Part shown: positions 24,072 to 32,257 of the stretch, piece by piece
Numbering within the stretch: the first letter of the stretch is position 1
How the letters are laid out: every line of letters starts with the position of its first letter
DNA from: Gemmatimonadaceae bacterium
GTDB lineage: Bacteria > Gemmatimonadota > Gemmatimonadetes > Gemmatimonadales > Gemmatimonadaceae
Assembly (NCBI GenBank): GCA_019752115.1
Contig: JAIEMN010000011.1
Location: 62,001 to 126,000, forward strand
Reading direction: 5' to 3'
DNA length: 64,000 nt
Position numbers and translations under genes: made by a program
Notes under the pieces: model-generated
Told to the model about the DNA's origin: nothing
Database searches by the model: none
What the model saw: the letters and a program-made list of their open reading frames with translations, nothing else

Positions 24072-27000
24072 GTGTCCTTTCGCCCCGTTTTTCACGACCC
24101 CTCGGGTCGGCGCAGCACGCTGGTGCGCCGGACCCTGTATACCGTCGGCGCCATCGGCGCGGTGCTGGCGGGTGGGTTTGCCATTGCCGTCCTCCGGCCG
24201 GCGCGCATCGATCCGCTCCCGATGACCAAGGTGGTGTCGATGTCCGACACCGCCGGCAGCTGGGGAAAGGGGGGCGCACAGGCGTGCGGGACGCGCGGCC
24301 GGCCGGCCTGTCCGCCGATGGCCTTGCCGCGCCACCAGGGTACACCAGTCGCCGATCCCATCGTCGCCGCCTTCGTGGTGCAGTGGGACGCCGGCAGCCG
24401 GGCAGCGCTCAAGCGGGTGGGTGATCACCTCGACTGGGCGGTGTTCGAGTCGGTCTTCCTTGGCCGCGGCAAGGAGCCGGGGCAGCTCACGGTGGAGGTG
24501 GACAAGGATCTGATCGCCGCCGCGCGCGAACGGGGCGCGGCGCCGCATCTGATGATCACCAACTACGGCGCGTCGGGCTTCGATTCGCTCTTGGCCGCGA
24601 ACGTGATCGCCACCCCCGCCGCGCGTGCGTCCACCGTGGCGCAGCTCATGGAGGCGGTCACGGCCAATGAGTTCGCCGGCGTCTTCGTGGACTTCGAAAA
24701 TCTGCCAGCGTCGCTGCACCCGCCGATGCTCGCGTTTCTGCAGGAGCTGCGCACGGCGCTGCAGGCCGATAGTGCGATCCTGTCGGTGGCGGTGCCAATC
24801 AGTGAAGGCGATGGCTATCCCACCAAGGCGTATGCGGCGAATGCCGACTACGTCATGGCCATGCTGTACGATGAACATGGCGGCCTCAATGAGGCTGGCC
24901 CGGTGGCGAGTGCGAGCTGGTTCGCCGAGCGGCTCGACGCGGTGCTCGATTCGGTGCCGCCGGCGCAGCTCATGCTGGGCATCGGGCAATACGGCTATCA
25001 CTGGCGCAGCGACAAACCGGAGGCGGTGAACCTCAGTGTGAGTGAGGCGATGGCGCTCAGTCGCGCCGCCCCGGGCGGGCCGCATCTCGATGCGCGTACC
25101 CGCAACCCCATGGCCGGCTGGCGCGAAACCTCGGGGCTTTCGCATCGCGTGTGGTATCTCGATGCGGTGAGTGCGTGGAATCAGATTCGCGCCGGGCTCA
25201 GCACCGGGGCGGCGGGTGCCGCGATCTGGCGCCTGGGGTCGGAAGACGCGACGCTCTGGAATGTGCTTGGCCGCCAGGGCTTCAACGCCCCGGTGGACTC
25301 GCTGCGCTGGCTGCCGAACAACGGCGCGTCGGTGATCGTGGGTGATGGCGAAGTGCTCGCCGTGGAGGGCTACGAAGGGCGCGGCGAACGCGCCGTGGCG
25401 CTCGACAGGCAGGGCTACATCCAGAGCGAACAGCTGGTGCGGCCGCCGGGCGGCTACTTCATCTCGCGCGGCGGGTTTCACAAGAACAAGGTGGCCATCA
25501 CGTTCGACGATGGCCCGGACGAAGACTGGACGCCGGCCATTCTCGACACGCTGGCGTCGCGCGATGCCATCGCGAGCTTCTTCCTGATCGGCCGCCAGGT
25601 GCAGCGGCTGCCGATCCTGACGCGACGCATCGCGCAGGAAGGGCACGAGATCGGCAATCACTCGTGGAGCCATCCGGACTTTGCCGGTCTGAGCCCGCAG
25701 GCCATCCGCATGGAGCTCTCTGCGGCTGGCCGCACGATCGAAGCGGTAACCGGCGAGCGGCCCATCGTGTTCCGTCCGCCGTACATCGGCGATGCGCAGC
25801 CAAGCACGGAGGAGCGCCTGCGGCCGATGGCGGTGGCGAACGAGATGGGCTATCGCATCGCCGGTCTCGAGATCGATCCGAAGGACTGGTACGAAAAGGA
25901 CCCGCAGCGCATCATCGCGAACGCCATTCGCGACCTCGAGAAGAACAACGGCCGTGTGGTGCTGCTGCATGACGCGGGTGGTGATCGGTCGGCCACGGTC
26001 GCGGCGCTCGGGCCGCTCATCGATACCCTGCGGGCGCGCGGCTACGAACTCACCACCATTGCGGGGCTGCTCGATGCTGCGCCCACCGCTGGCAATCCGT
26101 CGGTGCCCCGCAATGAAGCGCCGCAGCGGATGCTCACGATCGCCACGTTGCAGGTGGCGAACGTGGTGGAGTACACGCTGGTCACGGCCTTCCTCGTGGC
26201 GCTGGTGCTCGGGCTCGTGCGACTGGCGCTGATCGGCGGCCTCGCTACGGCGCAGCGATTCCGGCCGCGCTACGCGCGCCGACTCGCCGACGACGTCTTC
26301 ACGCCCAGCGTGTCGGTGGTCATCCCCGCATACAACGAAGAGCGCGTCATCGCCCGCACGATTCTGTCGGTGCTGGGGCAGGACTATCCGGCACTGCAGG
26401 TCATTGTGGTGGACGACGGCTCCACCGATGGGACGCTGGCCGCGGCGCAGGCGGTCCGGGACCCGCGCGTCGTCGTGCTCACGCAGCCCAACGGGGGCAA
26501 GGCCCTGGCGCTCAATCACGGCATCGTGGACGCCACCGGCGACATGGTCGTGGTAATCGACGCCGACACGGTGCTGGCGCCCGATGCTATCCGACAGCTC
26601 GTCTGCCCGCTTGCCGACAAGCGCGTGGGGGCGGTCGCCGGCAATGCGAAGGTTGGGAATCGCGTGAACCTGGTGACGCGCTGGCAGGCGGTGGAGTACG
26701 TCACGAGTCAGAATCTCGACCGGCGCGCATTCGTGATGCTCAACTGCATCACTGTCGTGCCGGGGGCCATTGGCGCGTGGCGGCGCAGCGCGATTCTCGA
26801 CGTGGGCGGCTTCAAGCATGAGACGATGGCCGAAGACCAGGATCTCACGCTCACGCTCCTGCGCGCCGGGCATCGCATCGCGCTCGCCGATCGCGCCATC
26901 GCGTATACCGAGGCACCGGAAACGCTGGACGCGCTGCTCCGTCAGCGCTTCCGCTGGAGCTTCGGCACGCTGCAGTGTGCCTGGAAGCACCGCGCGGCGT

Positions 27001-27416
27001 TCCTGCGTCGAAGCGCTGGCTCGCTGGGGATGGTGGGGCTGCCCAACATCTGGCTCTTTCAGCTCATCTTCCCGCTCCTGGCACCGGCCGCGGACATTGC
27101 GCTGGTGTGGAGCATGGTGCGCCTCGCGATGGAGTTCGCCCCTCTCGGCTGGACCACCGCGTGGGGCCACGCACTCCCCGTGGTTTCCCTGTACGCCTTC
27201 TTCCTGCTCATCGACTTCATCACCGCGCTCATCGGCGTGGGCTACGAGAAGGGCGAGTCGATCTGGCAGGCATTGCTGGTGCCGCTGCAGCGGATCGCCT
27301 ACCGGCAGGTGCTCTACATCGCGCTCCTGAAAGCCATGCGGGCGGCGGCGCGCGGCTGGATTCCGAGCTGGGGGAAGCTGGAGCGGACGGGGTCGCTGAC
27401 GGCGCGCGGACTCTAA
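24072..27416 (+). CDS. GH18-like / NodB deacetylase / GT2 glycosyltransferase fusion
   Basis: A 1114-residue membrane protein. An N-terminal membrane segment (about 18-40) precedes a GH18-like domain (about 95-400) with GVFVDFENLP, whose Glu (about 208) sits where GH18 enzymes have the catalytic acid. A NodB polysaccharide deacetylase follows (about 470-690: TFDDGPD, HSWSHP, RPPYIG), then a transmembrane segment. The GT2 domain is at about 745-1000, with VDDGSTDG, IDADT, EDQDL and QRFRW, and more membrane helices close the protein. The GT2 type is that of chitin/poly-N-acetylglucosamine synthases, so the protein could polymerise, deacetylate and trim one exopolysaccharide. The start GTG 24072 has no clear RBS. 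Confidence 0.9.
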   Translation: MSFRPVFHDPSGRRSTLVRRTLYTVGAIGAVLAGGFAIAVLRPARIDPLPMTKVVSMSDTAGSWGKGGAQACGTRGRPACPPMALPRHQGTPVADPIVAAFVVQWDAGSRAALKRVGDHLDWAVFESVFLGRGKEPGQLTVEVDKDLIAAARERGAAPHLMITNYGASGFDSLLAANVIATPAARASTVAQLMEAVTANEFAGVFVDFENLPASLHPPMLAFLQELRTALQADSAILSVAVPISEGDGYPTKAYAANADYVMAMLYDEHGGLNEAGPVASASWFAERLDAVLDSVPPAQLMLGIGQYGYHWRSDKPEAVNLSVSEAMALSRAAPGGPHLDARTRNPMAGWRETSGLSHRVWYLDAVSAWNQIRAGLSTGAAGAAIWRLGSEDATLWNVLGRQGFNAPVDSLRWLPNNGASVIVGDGEVLAVEGYEGRGERAVALDRQGYIQSEQLVRPPGGYFISRGGFHKNKVAITFDDGPDEDWTPAILDTLASRDAIASFFLIGRQVQRLPILTRRIAQEGHEIGNHSWSHPDFAGLSPQAIRMELSAAGRTIEAVTGERPIVFRPPYIGDAQPSTEERLRPMAVANEMGYRIAGLEIDPKDWYEKDPQRIIANAIRDLEKNNGRVVLLHDAGGDRSATVAALGPLIDTLRARGYELTTIAGLLDAAPTAGNPSVPRNEAPQRMLTIATLQVANVVEYTLVTAFLVALVLGLVRLALIGGLATAQRFRPRYARRLADDVFTPSVSVVIPAYNEERVIARTILSVLGQDYPALQVIVVDDGSTDGTLAAAQAVRDPRVVVLTQPNGGKALALNHGIVDATGDMVVVIDADTVLAPDAIRQLVCPLADKRVGAVAGNAKVGNRVNLVTRWQAVEYVTSQNLDRRAFVMLNCITVVPGAIGAWRRSAILDVGGFKHETMAEDQDLTLTLLRAGHRIALADRAIAYTEAPETLDALLRQRFRWSFGTLQCAWKHRAAFLRRSAGSLGMVGLPNIWLFQLIFPLLAPAADIALVWSMVRLAMEFAPLGWTTAWGHALPVVSLYAFFLLIDFITALIGVGYEKGESIWQALLVPLQRIAYRQVLYIALLKAMRAAARGWIPSWGKLERTGSLTARGL

Positions 27417-27427
27417 GGAGTTGGGTA

Positions 27428-27548
27428 GGGGTTTGCGTTGAGAAGCGAGAGGCGAGTGGGAGTTTAGGTGGTGAGGGAGAGTGGTGCGCTCACCACGCAG
27501 GCCCATCACTCCAACTCCCACTCGCGTCTCGCCTCTCAAGGCAACCCC
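27428..27548. repeat. Long imperfect inverted repeat 3 with internal stem
   Basis: Outer arms 27428-27464 and 27513-27548 match except for three mismatches and one indel. An inner stem GTGGTGAG (27468-27475) pairs with CTCACCAC (27489-27496). It lies between the convergent GT2 fusion and mqnD genes. Its outer part, GGGGTTTGCGTTGAGAA then GCGAGAGGCGAG, closely resembles repeat 2. Confidence 0.85.
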
Positions 27549-27552
27549 AAAT

Positions 27553-28332
27553 TCATCCCCGTACCAACCGCTCTATGGCCCGAAGTCCCTCCTCCCCCAC
27601 ATCCAGCGAGTGCTCGTTGACATACAGCGCGATGTGCTGCGCGCACACCTCGGCGCTCATCTCCTGCGCGTTGGCCGCGACGTAGGCGCGACTCGCGTCG
27701 GGATGATCGAACGCGTACTGCACGCTGGCGCGGATTGCCTGCTCGGCGGCGGCGGCGACATCGGCGGGGAGGTCGGCGCGGGCGCAGATGCCGGCGAGGG
27801 GGACGGGGAGGTTCGTCTCACGTTCCCACCAATCACCGAGGTCGATGGCTTTGGTGAGGCCGTGATCGGCGTAGGTGAAGCGGCTTTCGTGGATGATGAG
27901 CCCCGCGTCGACCTCCCCCTGTTCGACGGCACGCAGGATGCGATCATAGCGCATCTCCACCACCTCGCCGAGGGCGGGGGCGGCGAGGCGGAGCAGGCGA
28001 TAGGCCGTGGTCTCACGCCCGGGAATCGCGATGCGGCGCGACACGGCGTGGGCGAACGGCAGCGGATCCTTGGTCACGACCAGCGGACCGACGCCCTTGC
28101 CGAGGGCAGCGCCGCTTCGGAGGAGGCGGTATCGATCGCCCACGGCGGCGAAGGCACCGACGCTCAGCTTGGTGAGGGCGAACGCACCGTCGTGGGCGCG
28201 CCGGTTGAGCTCCTCGATATCGAGCAGCACCGGCTCGATGCGAAACGGCGCGTCGACCAGACCATGCGTGAGCGCATGAAAGGCGAACGTGTCGTTGGGG
28301 CAGGGCGAATAGCCGAACGTGAGGGTGTGCAC
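27553..28332 (-). CDS. mqnD: 1,4-dihydroxy-6-naphthoate synthase (futalosine pathway)
   Basis: A 259-residue protein with the MqnD signature FGYSPCPNDTFAFHAL at the N-terminus and a periplasmic-binding-protein-like fold (AIPGRETTAYRLLRL, VDAGLIIHESRFTYADHGL, DLGDWWERET). MqnD turns cyclic de-hypoxanthine futalosine into 1,4-dihydroxy-6-naphthoate in the alternative menaquinone route. The start is GTG 28332, seven bases after the mqnB stop, and it has the usual length for MqnD. The two genes form an operon; the other mqn genes are not in the window. Confidence 0.93.
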   Translation of the reverse strand: MHTLTFGYSPCPNDTFAFHALTHGLVDAPFRIEPVLLDIEELNRRAHDGAFALTKLSVGAFAAVGDRYRLLRSGAALGKGVGPLVVTKDPLPFAHAVSRRIAIPGRETTAYRLLRLAAPALGEVVEMRYDRILRAVEQGEVDAGLIIHESRFTYADHGLTKAIDLGDWWERETNLPVPLAGICARADLPADVAAAAEQAIRASVQYAFDHPDASRAYVAANAQEMSAEVCAQHIALYVNEHSLDVGEEGLRAIERLVRG

Positions 28333-28339
28333 GACCAGG

Positions 28340-28915
28340 TCAGTCGGAGAGGGCCGCCGCGATCGTGCGTACGAGCGCCGGCGTGGCCGCCGTGATGGCA
28401 TGGAACGCCGCGGCGAAGTGCCAGCGGGCGCGGTCCTGTTCTTCGATGTCGTTGGCGATGGCCCGGACCTCGAGCGCGGGGACGCCGGCGAGCTGGGCGG
28501 CCCGGAGCACGGCAAAGCCCTCCATGGCCTCGACCAGCGTGTCGCTGGTGCCCCCGATCCGGGCGCTGGTGCCGATCGGCATGACGGGCGAGTCCGGCAG
28601 CACCCGCTGCGCCGCGGCCAGGAGCGCGGCCGTGGCGGGGACCGTGCCGGGTGCCCACTCGGGGCCGACCCCGAGATCGCTGTACTGCGCCTCGGAGCCG
28701 ATCACGATCGTGGCCGGGGCGAGCGCCGCGGCCCGGCGGGCCCCCGCGATCCCCACGTGCAGCACCGCCGCCGGGCGCACGGCCGCAATGGCGGCCGCGG
28801 TGCGTACCGCCGCCTCGACCGGGCCCACGCCGCACTCGAGGATGCGCCAGCCGTCGACCGGCGCGAGTTCACGCGCCGTCGCGGCCACGACCAGGATCGA
28901 TGACGGGGAGCCCAT
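28340..28915 (-). CDS. mqnB: Futalosine hydrolase
   Basis: A 191-residue nucleoside-phosphorylase-fold protein. The motifs LHVGIAGAR (about 48-56), the central VIGSEAQYSDLGVGPEW and TLVEAMEGFAVLRAAQLAGVPALEVRAIAND match MqnB, which removes hypoxanthine from futalosine in menaquinone synthesis. The EAMEGFA segment carries the acidic base-recognition residue of the PNP/MTAN family. The start ATG 28915 is chosen over an in-frame upstream codon that would add 28 unrelated residues. Adjacent mqnD confirms the assignment. Confidence 0.92.
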   Translation of the reverse strand: MGSPSSILVVAATARELAPVDGWRILECGVGPVEAAVRTAAAIAAVRPAAVLHVGIAGARRAAALAPATIVIGSEAQYSDLGVGPEWAPGTVPATAALLAAAQRVLPDSPVMPIGTSARIGGTSDTLVEAMEGFAVLRAAQLAGVPALEVRAIANDIEEQDRARWHFAAAFHAITAATPALVRTIAAALSD

Positions 28916-28953
28916 GCTCCATAAAGTAGCGGCCGGGCTCCCTGAACTCGTTC

Positions 28954-29002
28954 TTGACAGCCCGGCCACCGAATCCCACTTTGTTGGACAATCGAACAAA
29001 GT
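28954..29002 (+). promoter_or_regulatory. Promoter and operator of the glucan plus-strand operon
   Basis: TTGACA (28954-28959) is followed 19 bases later by the palindrome ACTTTGTTGGA-CAA-TCGAACAAAGT (28978-29002), which has one mismatched pair. The core TTGTTGGA-N3-TCGAACAA recurs upstream of the glucan-binding lipoprotein gene at 42358-42376. This suggests binding by the ROK regulator encoded at 38579-39823. Confidence 0.7.
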
Positions 29003-29062
29003 TCGATCCCACCCTCGGTCCCCGCCTTCCGCCCCGTAGCTCCCTCCTGCGGAGGAGTGCCC

Positions 29063-32000
29063 ATGCGTCGCCCGCTGGCCCGTTCATCCACCGCTCCCCG
29101 TCTGCTGCGCCGGTTGCAGGGCGGCATGGCCGCGCTGACTCTCCTCCTGCCGTCAGCGCACGCGCTGCACGCGCAGGCCGAAGCCGGTCCCCGCATCGCC
29201 GTGGTCTCCGATGACCGCGGCAGTCGTCTGCAGGTCGACGGCCGCGACTTCCTCGTGAAGGGGGTCAACTGGGACTATTTCCCGGTCGGCACCAACTACG
29301 CCTACAGCCTGTGGACGCAGCCGGATGCCACCATCCAAGCGGCGCTCGACCGCGAGATGGCGCTGCTCAAGGCAATGGGCGTCAATGCCATTCGCCAGTA
29401 CAACGGCATCCCGCCCAAGTGGGTGCGCTACATCTATGAACGGTGGGGCATCTTCACGGTGCTCAACCATCCGCTGGGCCGCTACGGCACCACCATCAAT
29501 GGGGTGTACACGGCGCAGACGAACTACGCCGATCCCAAGGTGCGCGCCGCGCTCGTGGGCGAGATCACCGCGCTGGTGGATCAGTTCCGCGGAACGCCCG
29601 GCGTGCTCATGTGGCTTCTGGGCAACGAGAACAACTATGGGCTGACGTGGAAGTCGGCCGCGACGGAGAATCTCCCGGTCGGTGAGCGCGATGCCGCCAA
29701 GGCACGCTACCTCTACTCGCTGGTCGGCGAGGCGGCGCGGGCGCTCAAGCAGCACGATGCCACGCGTCCGGTCGCGTTTGCGAACGGTGATCTGCAATAC
29801 CTCGAGATCTTCGCCGCCGAGGCGAAGGGTGTGGACGTGTTCGGCACCAACGTGTATCGCGGCGCGTCGTTCGGCGATCTGTTCACGCGCGTGAAGCAGG
29901 TGGCTGGCCTGCCGGTGATGTTCACGGAGTTCGGCGCCGATGCGTGGAACGCGCGCACGATGCGCGAGGATCAGGTGTCGCAGGCGAAGTACGTGCTCAG
30001 CCAGTGGCGGGAGATCTACGAGCACGTTGCCGGCCAGGGGCGTGAGGGCAACGCGATCGGCGGCTTCACCTTCCAGTGGACCGACGGGTGGTGGAAGTTC
30101 GGGCAGGAATCGCGACTCGACGAGCATGATGTGAACGCCTCGTGGAGCAACGCGGCCTATGCCGACGACTACGTCGCCGGTCAGAACAACATGAACGAGG
30201 AGTGGTGGGGCATTGCCGCCAAGGGGCCCACCGACAGCAAGGGCTTCTATGAGATCTATCCGCGCGCGGCGTACTACGGCCTGCAGCAGGCCTATCAGCT
30301 CGATCCGTACGCGAGCGGTGTGACCGGTAGTCGCATCGCGACACACTTCGCCGCCATCGAACCGGCGGCGCTGGCGCTCAAGGCGCGCGGCGATCGCGCC
30401 GCGATGGGCGCCGAGATGCAGACGCTGCGCGTCAGTGGCTTGCGCATGGATCTGCAGACGATCAGCACCGGTGGCAGCAAGATCAGCACGCCGGCGCGCG
30501 CGGTGGCCGGCAGCAACAGCTATCCGGCGTTCAAGGGCTTCGATCATCTCGACTCGTACTACGGCACGATCGAGGCGCGCCCCACCGAGACGTTCAAGGC
30601 GAATGTGACGCTGAACGTGCTCGGGAACGTGCCCACGAATCCGATCGACGAGATCTTCTACGAGAATCGCGGGCGTACGCGGTTCGTCCCGCAGCTCGAT
30701 GGATCGACGCTGCGGGTGGGCGACAACGAGCGCGTGGCCGTGTATCGGGCGAACGTGTCGTGGGATGACCAGCTCTTCCGTCTCGACGCGTTCTATCGCA
30801 GCGGCCACTACCACTGGGGCTACGAAGGCGACTTCTTCGGCCTGTATCGCGAAGCGAACTACGGGCGCAACATCGACATCTACAACGGTCGGGCGCCCAG
30901 CGGCATGGAGTTCACCGGCAAGAAGCAGCTGGCCGGCCTCAAGTTCGCCATCGGACCCGAGCTGTGGTGGGGTGCCAACCCCACGGCACTCGCCAAGTAT
31001 CACCGGTCGGTGGGTGGTGTGAACGTCACGGGTCTCTATCAGGAAGACCTCGCGCAGCTCACGACGGATGCCACCAACAGCTCCTTCGCGATTCCCATCC
31101 CCAAGACGCGTCGCGCCACGCTGGCGCTGGCGGATACGATCAAGGGCGTTGGTGTGGAAGCGGGCGCCATCTGGGCCGGGTCGACGCGTGTGGGCGTGCC
31201 CTTCCAGATTCTCGATGGCGTGGGAAGCACGGCGCGGGTGCTTCAGGATCGGATCAAGGACAGCGATGCGTTCGGCGCCAAGGGCAAGCTGACGTACACC
31301 CGCGGTCGCGTGAACTGGTACGGGCAGGGCGCCGTGATGGGGCTCGTCGCCGACGGTGGACCGACGTCGGTGCAGACCTTCACCGGGTGGAGCCTCAAGG
31401 ACACGGGGCTCAACAACCAGTGGAACGTGATCACCGGCTTCACCGCGACCTTCGGGTCGTGGCAGTTCGCGCCGAACGTGCTCTATCAGAAGCCCATCGT
31501 GGGCCCGGTGGGTGCAGGCGCGCCGGCGCCGGCGCGGCCGCGCAACATCCTCGAGGATCCATTCGTGGTACGCGCCAACCGCGAGACGCAGGGCGCGGAA
31601 ATGCTGCTGACCTACGATCCGACGCCGGGCACGTGGATGTACCAGTGGGACAACGACGCCCGCGAAGACGCGAAGCTCGCGTTCAACCTCGGCTACGTCT
31701 ATCGCAAGTTCCCCACGACGATGGACGCCGCGATCGGTATTCTCGCCAACGGGCGCACCACCTTCGCGTTCCCGGGGGCGACGCCGGCGCGCAGCCTCTA
31801 CGAAGTACGCTCGCGTATCGTCTCGAAGGTGGCCCGCGATCTGCGCCTCGTGGCCAACGTCTACACGGGTACCGCTGAGCCGAACGGCAACGACACGCGT
31901 CTGCTGCATCGCACCGGGCTCGACGTGCGCGCCGTGACGCATCAGCTCAAGATCCAGGCGTTTGCCAAGTTCAACGACTGGGGCCCGTTCGACTACCATC

Positions 32001-32257
32001 GCGACTTCAACCTCACGTTCCCGAAGCAGTACATGGCCGATGTGTCGTACGTGCTCGGCACGCCGCAGTGGTTCGATGTGCCGGAGACGCGGGTGGGTGT
32101 CCGCGGATCGTGGCGTGCGCTTGATCGCTTCTCGCCGCGCTTCTGCCCCGAGCGGGTCCCGGCCGACCGGACCGGCATCCTGACGTGCGATCCGACCGTA
32201 CCCGGCATGCGGGGCAGCGAGTGGGAGATCCGCACCTACCTCTCGGTGAACTGGTAA
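29063..32257 (+). CDS. GH2-type glycosidase fused to an outer-membrane beta-barrel
   Basis: A 1064-residue exported protein. Signal peptide (to about 38, HALHAQA). Residues about 50-440 form a TIM barrel of the GH2/GH-A clan: catalytic acid/base Glu189 in LLGNEN and nucleophile Glu289 in MFTEFGAD. From about 490 to the end the sequence is a run of amphipathic strands with aromatic girdles (YYGTIEARPTETFKANVTLNV, VNWYGQGAVMGLV, LAFNLGYVYRKF). It ends IRTYLSVNW, the aromatic C-terminus used for BAM-mediated outer-membrane insertion. The enzyme is thus probably held at the outer membrane by its own barrel. GGAGGA before ATG 29063 fixes the start. It is the first gene of an operon with two GH3 genes. 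Confidence 0.8.
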   Translation: MRRPLARSSTAPRLLRRLQGGMAALTLLLPSAHALHAQAEAGPRIAVVSDDRGSRLQVDGRDFLVKGVNWDYFPVGTNYAYSLWTQPDATIQAALDREMALLKAMGVNAIRQYNGIPPKWVRYIYERWGIFTVLNHPLGRYGTTINGVYTAQTNYADPKVRAALVGEITALVDQFRGTPGVLMWLLGNENNYGLTWKSAATENLPVGERDAAKARYLYSLVGEAARALKQHDATRPVAFANGDLQYLEIFAAEAKGVDVFGTNVYRGASFGDLFTRVKQVAGLPVMFTEFGADAWNARTMREDQVSQAKYVLSQWREIYEHVAGQGREGNAIGGFTFQWTDGWWKFGQESRLDEHDVNASWSNAAYADDYVAGQNNMNEEWWGIAAKGPTDSKGFYEIYPRAAYYGLQQAYQLDPYASGVTGSRIATHFAAIEPAALALKARGDRAAMGAEMQTLRVSGLRMDLQTISTGGSKISTPARAVAGSNSYPAFKGFDHLDSYYGTIEARPTETFKANVTLNVLGNVPTNPIDEIFYENRGRTRFVPQLDGSTLRVGDNERVAVYRANVSWDDQLFRLDAFYRSGHYHWGYEGDFFGLYREANYGRNIDIYNGRAPSGMEFTGKKQLAGLKFAIGPELWWGANPTALAKYHRSVGGVNVTGLYQEDLAQLTTDATNSSFAIPIPKTRRATLALADTIKGVGVEAGAIWAGSTRVGVPFQILDGVGSTARVLQDRIKDSDAFGAKGKLTYTRGRVNWYGQGAVMGLVADGGPTSVQTFTGWSLKDTGLNNQWNVITGFTATFGSWQFAPNVLYQKPIVGPVGAGAPAPARPRNILEDPFVVRANRETQGAEMLLTYDPTPGTWMYQWDNDAREDAKLAFNLGYVYRKFPTTMDAAIGILANGRTTFAFPGATPARSLYEVRSRIVSKVARDLRLVANVYTGTAEPNGNDTRLLHRTGLDVRAVTHQLKIQAFAKFNDWGPFDYHRDFNLTFPKQYMADVSYVLGTPQWFDVPETRVGVRGSWRALDRFSPRFCPERVPADRTGILTCDPTVPGMRGSEWEIRTYLSVNW

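Noticed and set aside
23886-27539. A 1217-codon minus-strand open frame opposite the GH18/NodB/GT2 fusion
   Set aside because: It has no recognisable motif and mirrors a gene with complete catalytic signatures; treated as a shadow.
28340-28915. MTA/SAH nucleosidase for the gene beside mqnD
   Set aside because: The fold is shared, but the operon with mqnD and the length fit futalosine hydrolase better.
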